The notes beneath the pieces were generated by a model. That model saw only the letters and a program-made list of their open reading frames with translations. It searched no databases and had not been told where the DNA came from. Below are positions 20,979 to 32,728 of a DNA stretch of 64,000 bases, in pieces. Numbering within the stretch: the stretch's first letter is position 1; every line of letters begins with the position of its first letter. The translations under genes were made by a program, and so were the position numbers. The stretch comes from Ochotona curzoniae (taxonomy: Eukaryota; Chordata; Mammalia; Lagomorpha; Ochotonidae). Location of the stretch: contig NW_024466599.1 in assembly GCF_017591425.1 (NCBI RefSeq), forward strand, positions 72,086,501-72,150,500, given 5' to 3'.

Positions 20979-22927
20979 GTATGTCTCGCACCACAGCTGG
21001 CTGCTTTCCTGGGGTTAGACCAGCAATGCTTAGGAGCTAGTTTGCAAAGGAGACCTTACACCCTCACCCCTTCCCCTATCCCCCCTGCTTTGTTCTGTCA
21101 CCCCCCCAACCCCCAGCCTTCAAGTAACATGTTTCAGATCTGCATACAAATCCCTTAACTCTAGAGCGATTTCTCTCCAAACTTGCCAGTCACTATTTAC
21201 TTTTCTCTAGATAAGTGTAGTTGCATGGCTTTTCTTTTTTCAGTTTATTTTTTAAAATCTTAAAGTTGATTGCTGTGTTTTCAAGCCTGTTATGTATTTG
21301 GCATGAAATTCCTGTAGTTGTTAATAGAAACTGCCTTTTTCATTGTATGCATCCAGTGAATGAAGTATAGGTCAGTTTGGTGAAGCACACTTGGCCTTTT
21401 CTGAACGAACATTGGGGTGACAGGGAAGGCAATTCCTTCAAACAGGGCTGGGCTGTGTTCTCTTTCTCGGGGGCAGTTGTTGATTAGCTACCAATGCTGT
21501 TAAAAGGATATTTGTCCTTGAAATTCACAATCATGCGGAGTTTAAGAAGAGGTCCAGTGCTTTTCAGGGAGACCTAGGAAAAGAGGATATTAAGCAAGAA
21601 GGGCAGAGGTCTGAGCATGCTTTTAACCTACAATTTCACATGGGAAATCTGTGCTCGTTTCACAGGCGTGGCTGTGGTGCTTGTTCTGGGTGCCAGCTGG
21701 GTGACTCTTGGCTCTTTAAACATGATCGTGCCCAAGTGCAGTGGCATGGCTCAGCTGGAGCACTGTGCTGATTAGTGCCTTGGTTTCGTGGGAGATTGGT
21801 TTATCTGACAGTAGAGGAGACTTGGAACTGACATGTAGCTTCAGCCAGCCACATTAACGTGAGCTTTTACCTCCCGGCCCACTCCTACTTTGGTTCCTTA
21901 GTTGGAAAGAAATGAAAACAGTTCCCTCCTCCTGAGCAGGCACACGTTGAGTTGCTTTGGGCTTGGCGTCAGATTGGCTTTGGCTGGCCTGGCCACTGGT
22001 GCATCGGTCAGGGAGTGTGTGTGCAGGGTGGAGATGGGTGGGCCTGGCCTTGAGGACACGCTGGCTGCAGGTGCCTGGAGAAGGTGACACGCAGTGGGAC
22101 ACGAGCACGTGGTCTTTGTTCCCGAGCTGTGTATCCCTCCTCCTCACTGCTCCTTATGTATATATTATCGACCTTGCTCCACTTTCTTCTAATGTACCGT
22201 ATTTTACTATAACTTTTAACTCACTAAACGGGCAAGTTTATTTTTGTTTGTTTTCTTTTAATCGTCATTACATTTTCCACTTAACAATTTGTTTCACTTT
22301 CTTGTGGGTTTTTTGGTTTTGTTTTTTTTTTTGGTCTTTGAGTTACAGTATTAACTAAAACACTGGTGCTTCTGAAAGAACTAAAGCATTTGCCTTGTTT
22401 TGTCATTTGCACCTTTGATCACCTGGATGTGTGGCTGTGATGGTCATGTACCTGAGACCTCAGTAGCTGAAGCCTCTGTTGCTTTCTGACAAGAGGCTCA
22501 ATTTAAAAGAAATAAGATTTTCAAATATTACAGCATAGAGTAATTTCTGGGGGGAGGATTTTAATTTTACAAGTTGATAAACTGAGTTTAAGACCTTTCT
22601 GACCTCCTTTAGGAGTTCTTCTTATTTGATTTTAAAAAAAGAGAAAAGAAAAAAAAAAACCCTAAGAGCACAGTGTGTGGAGGGGTTGGTGGCTCACAGC
22701 ACGGCTGCTTGTCTGAGCAGCCCACGAGGAAGCGATGCTTCCAGGTGAGGTGAGCCGGGTTGCGCTGTGCCACCATGGCGTTCCAGCAGCATCTCGGGAG
22801 TGAAGCACGATGAACAAGGCTTTGTGCTGGGGAGCAGTGCAGTGTAGAGTGGATTAAAATGTTTTTTTTTAAATGTTCATCTTTTTGTGTGTCATTTGTA
22901 TTAATAAAATCGAAATTTACATTGCAG
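20979..22927 (+). other. MAP4K4: MAP4K4 intron
   Basis: No exon was recognised. A possible very diverged SINE lies at about 22,680-22,830 ('gtggctcacagcacggctgc'), not firm enough to call. The acceptor of the next exon is 'atttacattgcag'. Confidence 0.65.
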
Positions 22928-23045
22928 ACTCAGTCCGCTAGTAGCACACTCCAGAAACACAAATCTTCCTCCTCCTTTACACCTTTTATAGACCCCAGAT
23001 TACTACAGATTTCTCCATCTAGTGGGACAACAGTGACTTCTGTGG
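22928..23045 (+). CDS. MAP4K4: MAP4K4 exon: [20 protein letters not shown]
   Basis: This exon has 118 nt, phase 0 in and phase 1 out. It encodes [20 protein letters not shown] then [19 protein letters not shown] and one base of a Val codon. It is the last linker exon before the CNH domain. The donor is GTGG|GTAAGT. A second in-frame AG lies six bases into the exon (ACTCAG), a possible minor acceptor. Confidence 0.95.
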
Positions 23046-23347
23046 GTAAGTACAGTGGCAGCAAGGGCGAGGCCAGCAGGCAGGCCGTGACCACTTTGCA
23101 TTGCTTTCCGGTGGCTGGGGCACGTGGTGGTTCACAGGCACAGACCTCGAGACAGGAACCTCCATCCTGCTTGCATCTCCTTACTGGCAATGAGCTGCGG
23201 AAGTCAGCCTCCTCCCTCCACATACATTTCTTACAAACTTCTTTTTGATGGGAGATTCATGGTTTACTTGACATGTAGTGGGGAGGGAGGCAGATGTGTA
23301 ATATATAGAAATGTTTAGGAAATGATGTCCCCTGTGCTGTATTTCAG
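23046..23347 (+). other. MAP4K4: MAP4K4 short intron
   Basis: This is a 302-nt intron with donor GTAAGT and acceptor 'gtgctgtatttcag'. I see no other feature in it. Confidence 0.8.
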
Positions 23348-23518
23348 TGGGATTCTCCTGTGAGGGAATGAGACCAGAAGCCATAAGGCAAGACCCTACC
23401 CGTAAGGGCTCAGTGGTCAACGTGAATCCCACCAACACGAGGCCACAGAGTGACACCCCCGAGATTCGGAAATACAAGAAGAGGTTTAACTCTGAGATTC
23501 TGTGTGCGGCCTTGTGGG
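23348..23518 (+). CDS. MAP4K4: MAP4K4 exon: [15 protein letters not shown], entry to CNH domain
   Basis: This exon has 171 nt. It completes Val and encodes [40 protein letters not shown] and [15 protein letters not shown]. The CNH domain begins around [16 protein letters not shown] (citron homology) is a beta-propeller-like domain used for small-GTPase and partner interactions in GCK kinases. Human is recalled with CDGM where CEGM stands here. The donor is GGG|GTAAGT in phase 1. Confidence 0.96.
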
Positions 23519-25102
23519 GTAAGTGTCTCCATGCTGTTCTCATGCTTTCCTTCTTATGCTAAGGGGTGTGTAAGTCTTCCAGAAAAGTACCACTTGGAAA
23601 GGGGTTTCTAACAGATAAGGCGAGAGACTCCTATGATGCCCACCTGATACCTTCTCCGAGAGCCGTGATACTCTTTCCTATCATCCATCCGCCTGGAAAT
23701 CTTGACCCTGTAAAATCCCAAATACCTTTATTCCCTGTGTCAGTGAATCCATTACCACAGTTAGGAGATCATTGTAGTCCTATTGGGGGCTTCAGAAAGC
23801 TAATGAGGATGCAGAATGAAAAGATAATGGCACAACAAGGCAAGATTATATGATGCAGGAAAATTTTTAAATCTGTGTATAATCTGTTTCATGATAATGT
23901 TTTCTGTCAACTTTTTGAAATATCTGTGTGTGCCCGATTCACAAGAATTTTAAGATAATCAGTAATACATGTTGTAAGGTTAGTTTATACAAATGTTCTA
24001 GACTAAAGCTGGGATACATTTGGAAATGAGTGAATGAAAAAGACAAAAGTGTATTGGCTCAAGGGTCTAGGAGTCTTTAAGTGCCGGACGGAAACTGTTG
24101 CAACTCCATGAAATGTGTTGTTTGTGAAGGCAATGTAGGACTCCATAAGGGTTTAGGAAGAATGGACTGACTTGATAGATACGCAGCCATGAAAAGGTAG
24201 ACAGAGTAGTTCACCTACTTACTGTATCCCTCACTTAAGGCAGAGTAAGACCACAGACAGGGGAAAGGAAGGGGCATCTGGTGCTGGTGAATGGGTTAGT
24301 AAATTCTATGGAGCAAGGAGGGTTTCAGTGGGAAAATATGGAGGATATAAAAGCAGGGGAGTGCTGTGTGGACACAGGGGTAATGGGAATTACCCCCAGG
24401 AATCCCTGGAGCATGGGTGAGTGGGTTCAGGTTTCACCAAACAGCCACCAGAATGTCTCTGTTTAAGCAGAGCAGATAACATGGAAATAAAGCACAGCGA
24501 GAGAGTCACAGTACATGGACAGCAGGTTAAGAGATCCTGATAGTTCAGTATTCCCCAGGTGTGGAGAGAGGGGACCAGTGGAACAGGGAGCAGTTCTTAA
24601 TGATGGTGGAGAGTGGACCCTGATACAAGAGTGAGTGATAGAAGCCACATCGAGCTGAAGAGTAGATACAGTTCCATTCCAAAGTTTGCCAGTAAAAACG
24701 ATGATAAAGCATGAAGAGATCATTGTCTCAGATGGGAGGTTGTTCCAGAGCCTCCTGGACTGACTCTGTGTGGGATGTGTAAAACCAAAGAGAATCATGA
24801 GCTTGAATGGTTGCAGGGAAACTGAGGGACAACTGGAACCTGGTGGGTGGTGAAGGAAAATGGGGCTGAGGCTTGTGGTTCTCCCCTTACATCCTTCATT
24901 ATACCTAAGCAACTGTGTTGTCATCACCACTGTGGGGTGGGCTGTTGCAGGTTAGGTTGCTCTAGCTTCTGATTATTCTAAGTATTTCCTTAGAAGTAAA
25001 TGAAAGAAGCTGCCGCCCCCCCCCCCGCCTTTTTTTTTTTTTGTAAGCTACTATTTGCCAAAGATAGCATAAAATTCAGACTTTTCTGTGTCCTTGAAAT
25101 AG
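23519..25102 (+). other. MAP4K4: MAP4K4 intron
   Basis: No exon and no confident repeat were recognised. Just before the acceptor is a C-run/T-run ('cccccccccccgcctttttt') and the sequence 'ctgtgtccttgaaatag'. Confidence 0.65.
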
Positions 25103-25246
25103 GAGTGAATTTGCTGGTGGGGACAGAGAGTGGCCTGATGCTGCTGGACAGAAGTGGCCAAGGGAAGGTGTATCCTCTGATCAACCGAAGGAGGTTTCAA
25201 CAAATGGATGTACTTGAAGGCTTGAACGTCTTGGTGACAATATCTG
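25103..25246 (+). CDS. MAP4K4: MAP4K4 exon: CNH domain, [18 protein letters not shown]
   Basis: This exon has 144 nt, phase 1/1. It encodes [20 protein letters not shown] then [20 protein letters not shown] and NVLVTIS. The residues equal the recalled human sequence. These are the first beta strands of the CNH propeller. The acceptor is 'cttgaaatag' (A-rich, weak) and the donor CTG|GTAATT. Confidence 0.96.
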
Positions 25247-26844
25247 GTAATTGATTTCTTAGTATAGCAGACTATTTGGCACTCTCATCATGGATTTCAG
25301 TTACTTTTCTCTCTGATGTACTGGCTAAGTGTGATATATTGTGACTACCATGAGCGAAGAGAGGATTTCAGAGCCGATGCGTGTGAGCACTTGGTCTGCT
25401 TCTAAAGAACGCTCATGAGAGACACGGCAGCCTGGGCATTGATGTCTGCTGCACCACCCAGCCCTCCTTTCCCTCTGCTGATTAGATTTCATTTGCCTCA
25501 TCCATTGTGTAGGTCTGTGCCATCTGCTCCATCCCGTGGGACTTGTAGAAAGAGTGAGGGAGTTCCTGCCTAGTAGCTCACTCCCCAAGGGCCTATGACA
25601 GCAGGGGGTGGTGTGTGGGTTTCAGCAGAGCTGGGGCCCGGGATGCAGTACAGGCATCCCAGGAGGTTAGCAGGAAGCCAGTTACCGGTGCTGTCCTCGT
25701 GTCGTTCTAATATCCTCATTAGCAGGGAACTGAAGTCAGGAGCCAGGGCTGGATAGATAGCAAAGATCAAACCCCTCAAGTGCCCAGTGTGGAGTGCAGA
25801 TGCAGTTCATCTTAACCAGCAAGTCGGACATCGAAGACCCTTAAGTTCACCTCAACAAGAAGTGTATTAGAGCATGTTGCTTATTCTTACATAAGTTAAC
25901 ACAACTGTAAGTTTAATTTTTTTTGTAAAATAGCTATTATTTATAAGATTTTCATGTTGAAATTAAAAAGTAAGAAAATGCTATACAAAAGCATCAAAGT
26001 AGGAAGAAAAGTAAAATCATCCAGATATATATGGCATTTGGTAGTTTTTGACAGCCAGTCTTTGAAGTATATGTCACACCCAATATGTATATACTTGTAA
26101 GAAGAAAACTACACATTTTTGCAGTGTTTCAGACATGAAGGAAATAGCAATAATGATTGCATCATAGCACCATGTATGGCTGATGTAGCCTGAACAAGCA
26201 TTAGGCTGCAGGAATGCACCTGTAGTCAGCATTTCCACCCCTCAGCTCCCTGACCATAGCAACCTCTGTCCGAAAAGTGTATCCATCTGCCCGCGTGTGC
26301 TTGTCCAAACCATGAACTTTCCGTTAGGCCATCAAATCTTCCTCTAGGATGCCATTTCCTCACTGTTCTGCTGTTATTGTTCCAAAGGTTTATGCCTTTC
26401 TTTTTCCTCTCTTGCAAGCGTTGTTCACAGATGGCCTTTCAGCATGTTTGTCTGTGTTGAATTGACCATAATTTCCTGATACTTTATTTTCATTGTTCTA
26501 TTAAGATAGGCGATATTATAAAACTTTACACAGGCCTTAAAATACCATAATGGTATTGAGTTAATTACCTGCTGGTGCCAGCTTCTTTATTTAACCCATT
26601 CCAACTATGTGAGTCTGAATTCATTATTCTTTGATAACCTTTCCTTCTAGCACATGCTACAGCTAGTAGTACTTCCGTGGGCTTTTTTGAAGTCCATCGA
26701 AGCAGCTTCTTTGAGTTTCTAGTAAACTTTGGTTACAGCATGGTTCTCTTAGGGGAAAGATACTGCTGTATATATGTTTCTTTTGGTTACTGTTGTTACT
26801 AACGATACTTGATTTTACATCTGCATGTCAAATATTTTTCCTAG
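25247..26844 (+). other. MAP4K4: MAP4K4 intron with antisense SINE
   Basis: The intron contains an old antisense C-SINE (25,577-25,835). The remaining AT-rich sequence shows nothing recognisable. Confidence 0.7.
25577..25835 (-). mobile_element. C-type SINE, old copy, antisense
   Basis: 'agctcactccccaagggcc', 'attagcagggaactgaagtc', 'tcttaaccagcaagtcggac' follow the antisense C-SINE order from tail side to head. Divergence is high. Confidence 0.6.
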
Positions 26845-26979
26845 GCAAAAAGGATAAGTTACGTGTCTACTATTTGTCTTGGTTAAGAAATAAAATACTT
26901 CACAATGATCCAGAAGTTGAGAAGAAACAGGGGTGGACCACCGTGGGGGATCTGGAAGGATGTGTCCATTATAAAGTTG
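26845..26979 (+). CDS. MAP4K4: MAP4K4 exon: CNH domain, [17 protein letters not shown]
   Basis: This exon has 135 nt, phase 1/1. It encodes the Gly codon completion then [40 protein letters not shown] and HYKV. It is one of the most conserved CNH segments in the MAP4K4/MINK1/TNIK group. The acceptor is 'aaatatttttcctag' and the donor TTG|GTAAGT. Confidence 0.96.
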
Positions 26980-28179
26980 GTAAGTGCAGAGGGGTGTATC
27001 GTTGTTTTGTACTTCTCACTTAGAGTCTCCTAAAAATTCAAATGATCTTTGCAGACTGAGTAGTGAAATTGTTTTTGAGACGTGGCACATTGCTAGTGTT
27101 CAGTTTTTAAAGCATCACATAGTCTTGACAGCTTAGCCCAACACTGCCTTTGATGGCTTGTGCGAAACTGCAACATGACATGGAATGTCTTGCCGCTCTG
27201 ACTCTGTCCTCGGGCTCCCGCAGCACTGTTCCTCTTATGAAAATCTTCACCCCTTCTCTTGAACAGTCCACGTTCTTCCCCATAAAATGTGTTTCCAAGG
27301 AACCTCTTTTAAGGAGGTCTTGCCAAGTGAAAGCAACTGACTTAGAGCCCTTCACGTCCTGGGCTTACTCTTCTATTTGGAGGACTCTGTGTCCTTGGCA
27401 GTCCCTAGTGAAGCTTTCAGTGTGAGCCGAAGGGTGATGGCTCCTCATTTCCACATCAGTGTACAGTGATCTTGGCAAGTCAGTGAGTCTCGCTGGCCAG
27501 GTGACACTTCTTCGCAACCCTTGTTTTTTCTTGCATGGCATGTATGTAGTGATTCCTGTGAAGTAAGATCATATACAATCAAAGCCAATGCTGATGATTT
27601 TTTCAATGAAACGAATCAGAAAAACTGATACTGATTTTGAAAGTAAGGGAAAATGCTAGATTTTAACTGACTTACAGTTTTGTGGAAAAAAGTAACATAT
27701 TAAAGAATTGGTACATAGAACATGGAGTTTTGTTTGCGTGTTTTCTGTTCTCCATGTTTGTAAATCGTGTACCGTCGGAGGTACTGACATTGTCATTGAC
27801 AGTGTCCCCTCTGCACGGCACTCATGACATAGAGAACAACCTGAACGACATCAATATTTGAAGAACTTCTGGGTGATACCACAAAACAGTTCTGTGTTTT
27901 TATTTGTAGTGTAACTAAAATCATGTAAGATCAGATTGAATGAAATAGCTCCTAATAGCTCCACTGAATGAGTAGACTGTCCTACAGGGGGAGCTAGAGG
28001 AAGGCATGTTAGATTGAAAGGTTTTTCATCAGAACAGAGCGGGGATCTTCAAGCCATTCGTATTACAAAGTGAGTCACAGGTAACTTCTGCAGATAAGTG
28101 TGGATGATACCATCTGTTTATGATTAGCTCCAAGGACAGGGAACTAGTTTAAGGCATATTTAAATTAAATCAATTTAGA

Positions 28180-28270
28180 ATTCAGTGTCAGTGGCACTAG
28201 CTAATAGCCATGTCTGGTGACTATTGCCGGAAGCAAAGCGTTTTCAGCATTTGCAGAAAGTTAGAGATAG
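28180..28270 (+). mobile_element. MER5-like hAT remnant
   Basis: 'gtggcactagctaatagcca', 'gtctggtgactattgccg' and 'tttcagcatttgcagaaagt' follow the MER5A order. Strongly decayed. Confidence 0.5.
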
Positions 28271-28414
28271 TGCTGATTTGAAGAGCTTGTTATAATCCTT
28301 CATGCTCAATATTAGTTGCAGTGACTTATTGGGCAGTGACAATTATGGAGTTTAATGAGGAGGCTTATCAAATTTACAAGCCATCTGACACAAAGAATCA
28401 AGTATGATATTAAA

Positions 28415-28690
28415 TATGGGCACCAGTTTGCATCCCTGCAACCCCACTTCCCATCCAGCTCCCTGCTTGTGGCCTGGGAAGGCAATGGAGGACAATCCAA
28501 AGCCTTGGGACCCTGCACCTGTGTGGGAGACTGGAAGAAGCTCCTGGCTCCTGGTTTTGAGTTGGCTCAGCTCCAGCTATTGTGAGCACTTTGGGAGTGA
28601 GCCAGCGGACAGAAAATCTTTCTGCCTCTCCTCCTCTCTCTAGATTGCCTTTCCAATAAAAACACATCTTCAAGTAAAAATGTAAAAGCA
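28415..28690 (+). mobile_element. C-type SINE, sense, 5' truncated
   Basis: It starts at 'aatatgggcaccagtttgca', lacking the tRNA-like head. It continues 'cttcccatccagctccctgc', 'ccttgggaccctgcacctgt' and ends 'gcctttccaataaaaacaca'. Confidence 0.9.
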
Positions 28691-29408
28691 TAAAAACAAA
28701 ACTGAAGTATTAAGCCACAGGTGATCAGGGCCCTCTCCTGGCGGTTGGTTTTGGCAGAGTTCTCTGACTGGGAGGGAAGCAGAACAGTTGCTGTGAAAGG
28801 GAGCGTTTATTGTATGGCTGAAGAGGGGTCCCATTGACTTCTGCCCCGCTTCCCTAGCACAGAACTTCGGTTTGAGTTCTAGAAATCCCTCCTAGTGCAG
28901 GTGAGAAGGTAGGCGTGGGTGATACTTGAATCTGTGCAGAGACATCTGTGTCCTGACAGGATTCAAGATTCAGTGTGTATTTTTGCAGAGTCTTCCATGA
29001 TTTTCAGCCTGTGAATCCCTTGGGGAAGCTGACCACTCTCCGTGACTCAGGAACCTCTTGGCTAATTACACCGTTTTCCTTTTGGAAGTAGTGACAGACC
29101 GTGGAGACAGGACGGTGGGATGCCTGCCGTTGTCATTTGTTAGACACTAGTTGGTTTCTAAGAAGGTTAGAAACTTGAGGGAAGCCTTCCCTGATGGTCT
29201 CCAGAACACTGGAGTTTAGCCTGACAGAACATCAAAGTCAATGATGGGTTGTTAAGAACTGGAAAAGAGAACAGTGAGGCTTACTGTTCCCCCCTTAGTT
29301 GAGTGAGTTTACCAGAATACATATTTATAAGTTTTCGAGAAGTTGGCTATAAGAATTTAAGATTTCCATGTTGATAACTTGTGTTTTCTTGCTTTTTTTT
29401 TCCCCCAG

Positions 29409-29509
29409 TAAAATATGAAAGAATCAAATTTCTAGTAATTGCTTTGAAGAGCTCTGTAGAAGTCTACGCATGGGCACCTAAGCCATATCACAAATTCATG
29501 GCCTTTAAG
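29409..29509 (+). CDS. MAP4K4: MAP4K4 exon: CNH domain, [15 protein letters not shown]
   Basis: This exon has 101 nt, phase 1 in and phase 0 out. It completes Val and encodes [20 protein letters not shown] then [13 protein letters not shown]. The acceptor has a long T/C tract ('gctttttttttcccccag') and the donor is AAG|GTAATG. Confidence 0.96.
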
Positions 29510-31089
29510 GTAATGAAATACTTTGGAAAGTAGTGTTAGCTGTGCAGCATCCAGCCAGTAGTCAGAGGATAAGCTTAAAAAGTCTGCACAGTTAAAATGA
29601 ATGAAATGAGAACTACGTGCTATTTTATCTAGACCTCAACTTTGTCCTAAGCAAATCTGTATGTTGGGTCTGCAGTAGGCTTAGCACCTTCTGTGCCTGC
29701 AGAGGGCTGGGACTGAGGAGCCGAGTGTTGGGGAATACTCTGACCAGTGTGGCAGCGTGGTAACAAGGGAAAAGAGAACGAGACCACTCCTATCTTCCAT
29801 TAACAGGCTTTTTACCTTTCGTTGTGAGAACGGATAGAGAGATAGATGGGCTCGGCACATGTGTCTGTTCCATTGAGCGTGAATTTCAAACGCAAAGTGC
29901 AGAAATTTTTGATGTCACAGGAATATGCATTAAATGGAAAATTAAAGTTAAAATATTCATGACCCACCTTTGTTTGAATAGCAAAGTGTGGACATCTGAA
30001 CTCGTATAACTAAGATGACTTTCCCATCTTGTGAGGTACCATAGTTCCACAGTACCTCACTTTGTATAGTGTTTATATTTCTACGGAATTGTAAATAATA
30101 TCAGATTAATAGTCTTTAATGTATTTAAATAGTTCGTTTTGGAAAAAATAGAAAATCAGTTTCATATATTCTAATATATTTTTACAAGTTATCCTAGAGT
30201 TTGCCTTAATACAAATTCATGAAACTCTTAGTTGAGATTACTATTATTCTGACTCCATATACAGTGAATGACTTCAGAGTGTCGTTTGCAACAATATAAA
30301 CAAAACCTGCAGTTGGCTCTTGGGCCATTTTGGTACCGGGCAAAGAATTAAGAAGTTTTCATCTAAACTAATTGTACTTATTTAAAATAATAATAATTGT
30401 CAATTTTATTGGAAAGGTAAGTTTCAGTTATTTGGAGGAAATTAAATTTTAGGTTGCTTATTGCTTGATTCTTTGAAGTAGGATAAATGGGATTATCATA
30501 TTTGCTTAAATCAAGCTCTGTTACAATTCATTAGAAAGTTGCATATTCCTCTGAGAGTTGGTCATGATGCCAATTATTTACCAGGTACTAGTAGTTGTTG
30601 CTGTCCCAGCCTCGGGGGTGGTGGGTGTTGGTATCAATAGTGGGCTTTCTGTTACGGTGCAGGCTGCTCCAGTGTATTGGAGCCTTTCATCACTGTGTCG
30701 CGATCAAAATGTGGAAGCAGAACTCTTTAAAGCTCCAACAGTGAGGAAGATGGTAACACTTAGGAAGTCTCAGTGTGGGTCTCTATGAGGGCTTCTCGCT
30801 CCGGCACCCACATTTGAGGAGTCCCCATTTGGCCACCAGTAGGATAGCAAGTGACAAGGCAGAATTCTTGGGCTAAAAAGAGATTTGATACATAAGTTCT
30901 GAAAGAAATGTCTTCTTGATGCTAATAGGGAAAACAAAGGTAAATAAAATAAGTGTGGAGCATTTTATGTATTGTCATTGTAAGGGTGACTTGGTTTCTG
31001 AGTAGCCGATGACCTTGCGTCTGCCTCTAGGTTTGCCGTTAAGAGTAAACCTTCACCTCACGGCTTCTCTCGTGGTTGCTTCCTTGCAG
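29510..31089 (+). other. MAP4K4: MAP4K4 intron
   Basis: No exon or confident repeat. The sequence is AT-rich with a small inverted repeat near 30,034-30,060 ('gtgaggtacca' and 'agtacctcac'). Confidence 0.65.
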
Positions 31090-31239
31090 TCGTTTGGTGA
31101 GCTAGCGCACAAGCCACTGCTGGTGGATCTCACTGTGGAGGAAGGCCAGAGGCTGAAAGTGATCTACGGGTCCTGTGCAGGGTTCCACGCCGTTGATGTG
31201 GATTCGGGATCAGTCTACGACATTTATCTACCAACACAC
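31090..31239 (+). CDS. MAP4K4: MAP4K4 exon: CNH domain, [19 protein letters not shown]
   Basis: This exon has 150 nt, phase 0/0, 50 residues: [50 protein letters not shown]. Human is recalled with GELVHK. The acceptor is 'gttgcttccttgcag' and the donor CAC|GTAAGA. A second possible donor 24 nt downstream would add VRKNPHSM in frame (see findings). Confidence 0.96.
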
Positions 31240-31721
31240 GTAAGAAAGAATCCACACTCTATGGTTGGCTGACTGGCTTCATTTTGTTTTGCCTTTGCTG
31301 TTTACTGTGCATGGTGAACTAACAACAGTCAGGAATTGCTCACGTTCCCTTTGGTGTGGGGGTGAGTATTTGATCGAGTGCCATTTTCAACAGCTCCATA
31401 CTGAGACAAGAGGAAATGCACTTTCTCGTTTCTGTGAAGCCCTCCTGATTATCTCTTAGCCAGTTCTTTGACTAACGTGGGGTGGATTGGGGGACCTGTT
31501 GCTGGCAGACCCTGGGTGGGAAGTGGTTTCCAGTTAGACTTGCCGTCCCACTGTGCTTCAGTTGCCTCAGAAAACATGAGCGCATGTGACTTGAGAGATA
31601 AGCTTTGGGACATGAATTGTTGTGTCTATCACAAGGGATGTGGCCAGGCCATCTTGCTGAACACTCCGGGGTTGGAAGTTGCCACAAACGGGCTCCCCTG
31701 TACTCTGTGCCTCCTCTCCAG
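31240..31721 (+). other. MAP4K4: MAP4K4 intron
   Basis: This short intron has no repeat recognised and ends 'tgtgcctcctctccag'. The first 24 nt can be read as an exon extension. Confidence 0.7.
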
Positions 31722-31881
31722 ATCCAGTGTAGCATCAAACCCCATGCTATCATCATCCTCCCCAACACAGACGGGATGGAGCTTCTGGTGTGCTATGAAG
31801 ATGAGGGCGTGTATGTCAACACCTACGGAAGGATCACTAAGGACGTGGTGCTACAGTGGGGCGAGATGCCCACGTCCGTAG
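31722..31881 (+). CDS. MAP4K4: MAP4K4 exon: CNH domain, [18 protein letters not shown]
   Basis: This exon has 160 nt, phase 0 in and phase 1 out. It encodes [40 protein letters not shown] and [13 protein letters not shown]. The [10 protein letters not shown] form distinguishes MAP4K4 from MINK1/TNIK, which I recall as SQITPHAI. The donor is TAG|GTACGA. Confidence 0.96.
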
Positions 31882-32588
31882 GTACGAAAGGGAAGCCTTC
31901 TCCAGGACTGCGTGTATCCATCCCGCCAGCTGCACGCGCTGTTTTGACATTGGGCCATCCATTGGGGCAGTCAGCAAAGACAGATCACAGACTTACAGAA
32001 ATAACTCCAAGTCTGTTGTAGAACAAATACGTTTCTCGGTACTTTATAAAGCTTGGTACATTTTAAAACTTTTTAAAACTCCTTTATCACAGGACCCTCA
32101 TTTAATCCTGAAGACATCCAGAGAATAGGGCGAATGTGGAAGGGAGATGCAGAAAAAGAAGTGGTGTGCTCTCGAGAGGGGAGGACTCCACCTGGCTGTG
32201 CGCTCGGGCACAGTCTTTCTTTGCAAACAGTAATGAAGGCTGATATTTGAAATTTTCATAGCTTTACATTTATAACTCGAATCATTTGGGTTCATGGCAA
32301 TTTGAGTCACTGTCCCTCTCTCCTTGTCCCTTCTGCCCGCTGCCTTCACCTGGGGTTGGACTGCTGACAGTCTCTGCACGGAGCTCGCAGCTCAGATAGC
32401 GGGCTCCCTGGAAGGCCTAGGGGAGATGAGATGTACCCGTTGAGTGCAGGATCTCCTCCCACGATAGAACAGGCAGTAGCGAATGTAAAAATCCATGTAA
32501 GCGAAGATGCTTAGACGCTAGGCCTTTAGGTGGATGTGATGTATATTGGCTTGCCACTCATGGTTTCTGTTTCTGCTTTCCCCTGTAG
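31882..32588 (+). other. MAP4K4: MAP4K4 intron
   Basis: I see nothing beyond ordinary intronic sequence. It ends 'tctgctttcccctgtag'. Confidence 0.7.
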
Positions 32589-32728
32589 CGTATATCCGAT
32601 CTAATCAGACAATGGGCTGGGGAGAGAAGGCCATTGAGATCCGATCTGTGGAGACCGGCCATTTGGATGGTGTGTTTATGCACAAAAGGGCTCAGAGACT
32701 AAAATTCTTATGTGAACGCAATGACAAG
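32589..32728 (+). CDS. MAP4K4: MAP4K4 exon: CNH domain, [18 protein letters not shown]
   Basis: This exon has 140 nt, phase 1 in and phase 0 out. It completes Ala and encodes [40 protein letters not shown] and CERNDK. This is the family signature segment of the CNH C-terminal half. The donor is AAG|GTAATG. Confidence 0.97.

Larger units (their letters stand above)
26980..29408 (+). other. MAP4K4: MAP4K4 intron
   Basis: The intron contains an MER5-like remnant (about 28,180-28,270) and a sense C-SINE (28,415-28,690). No extra exon was recognised. Confidence 0.7.

Noticed and set aside
30558..30788. Hydrophobic 76-residue open frame resembling a membrane peptide
   Set aside because: The V/G-rich text comes from GTTGTTG-type sequence in an intron, and there is no phase-compatible splice site.
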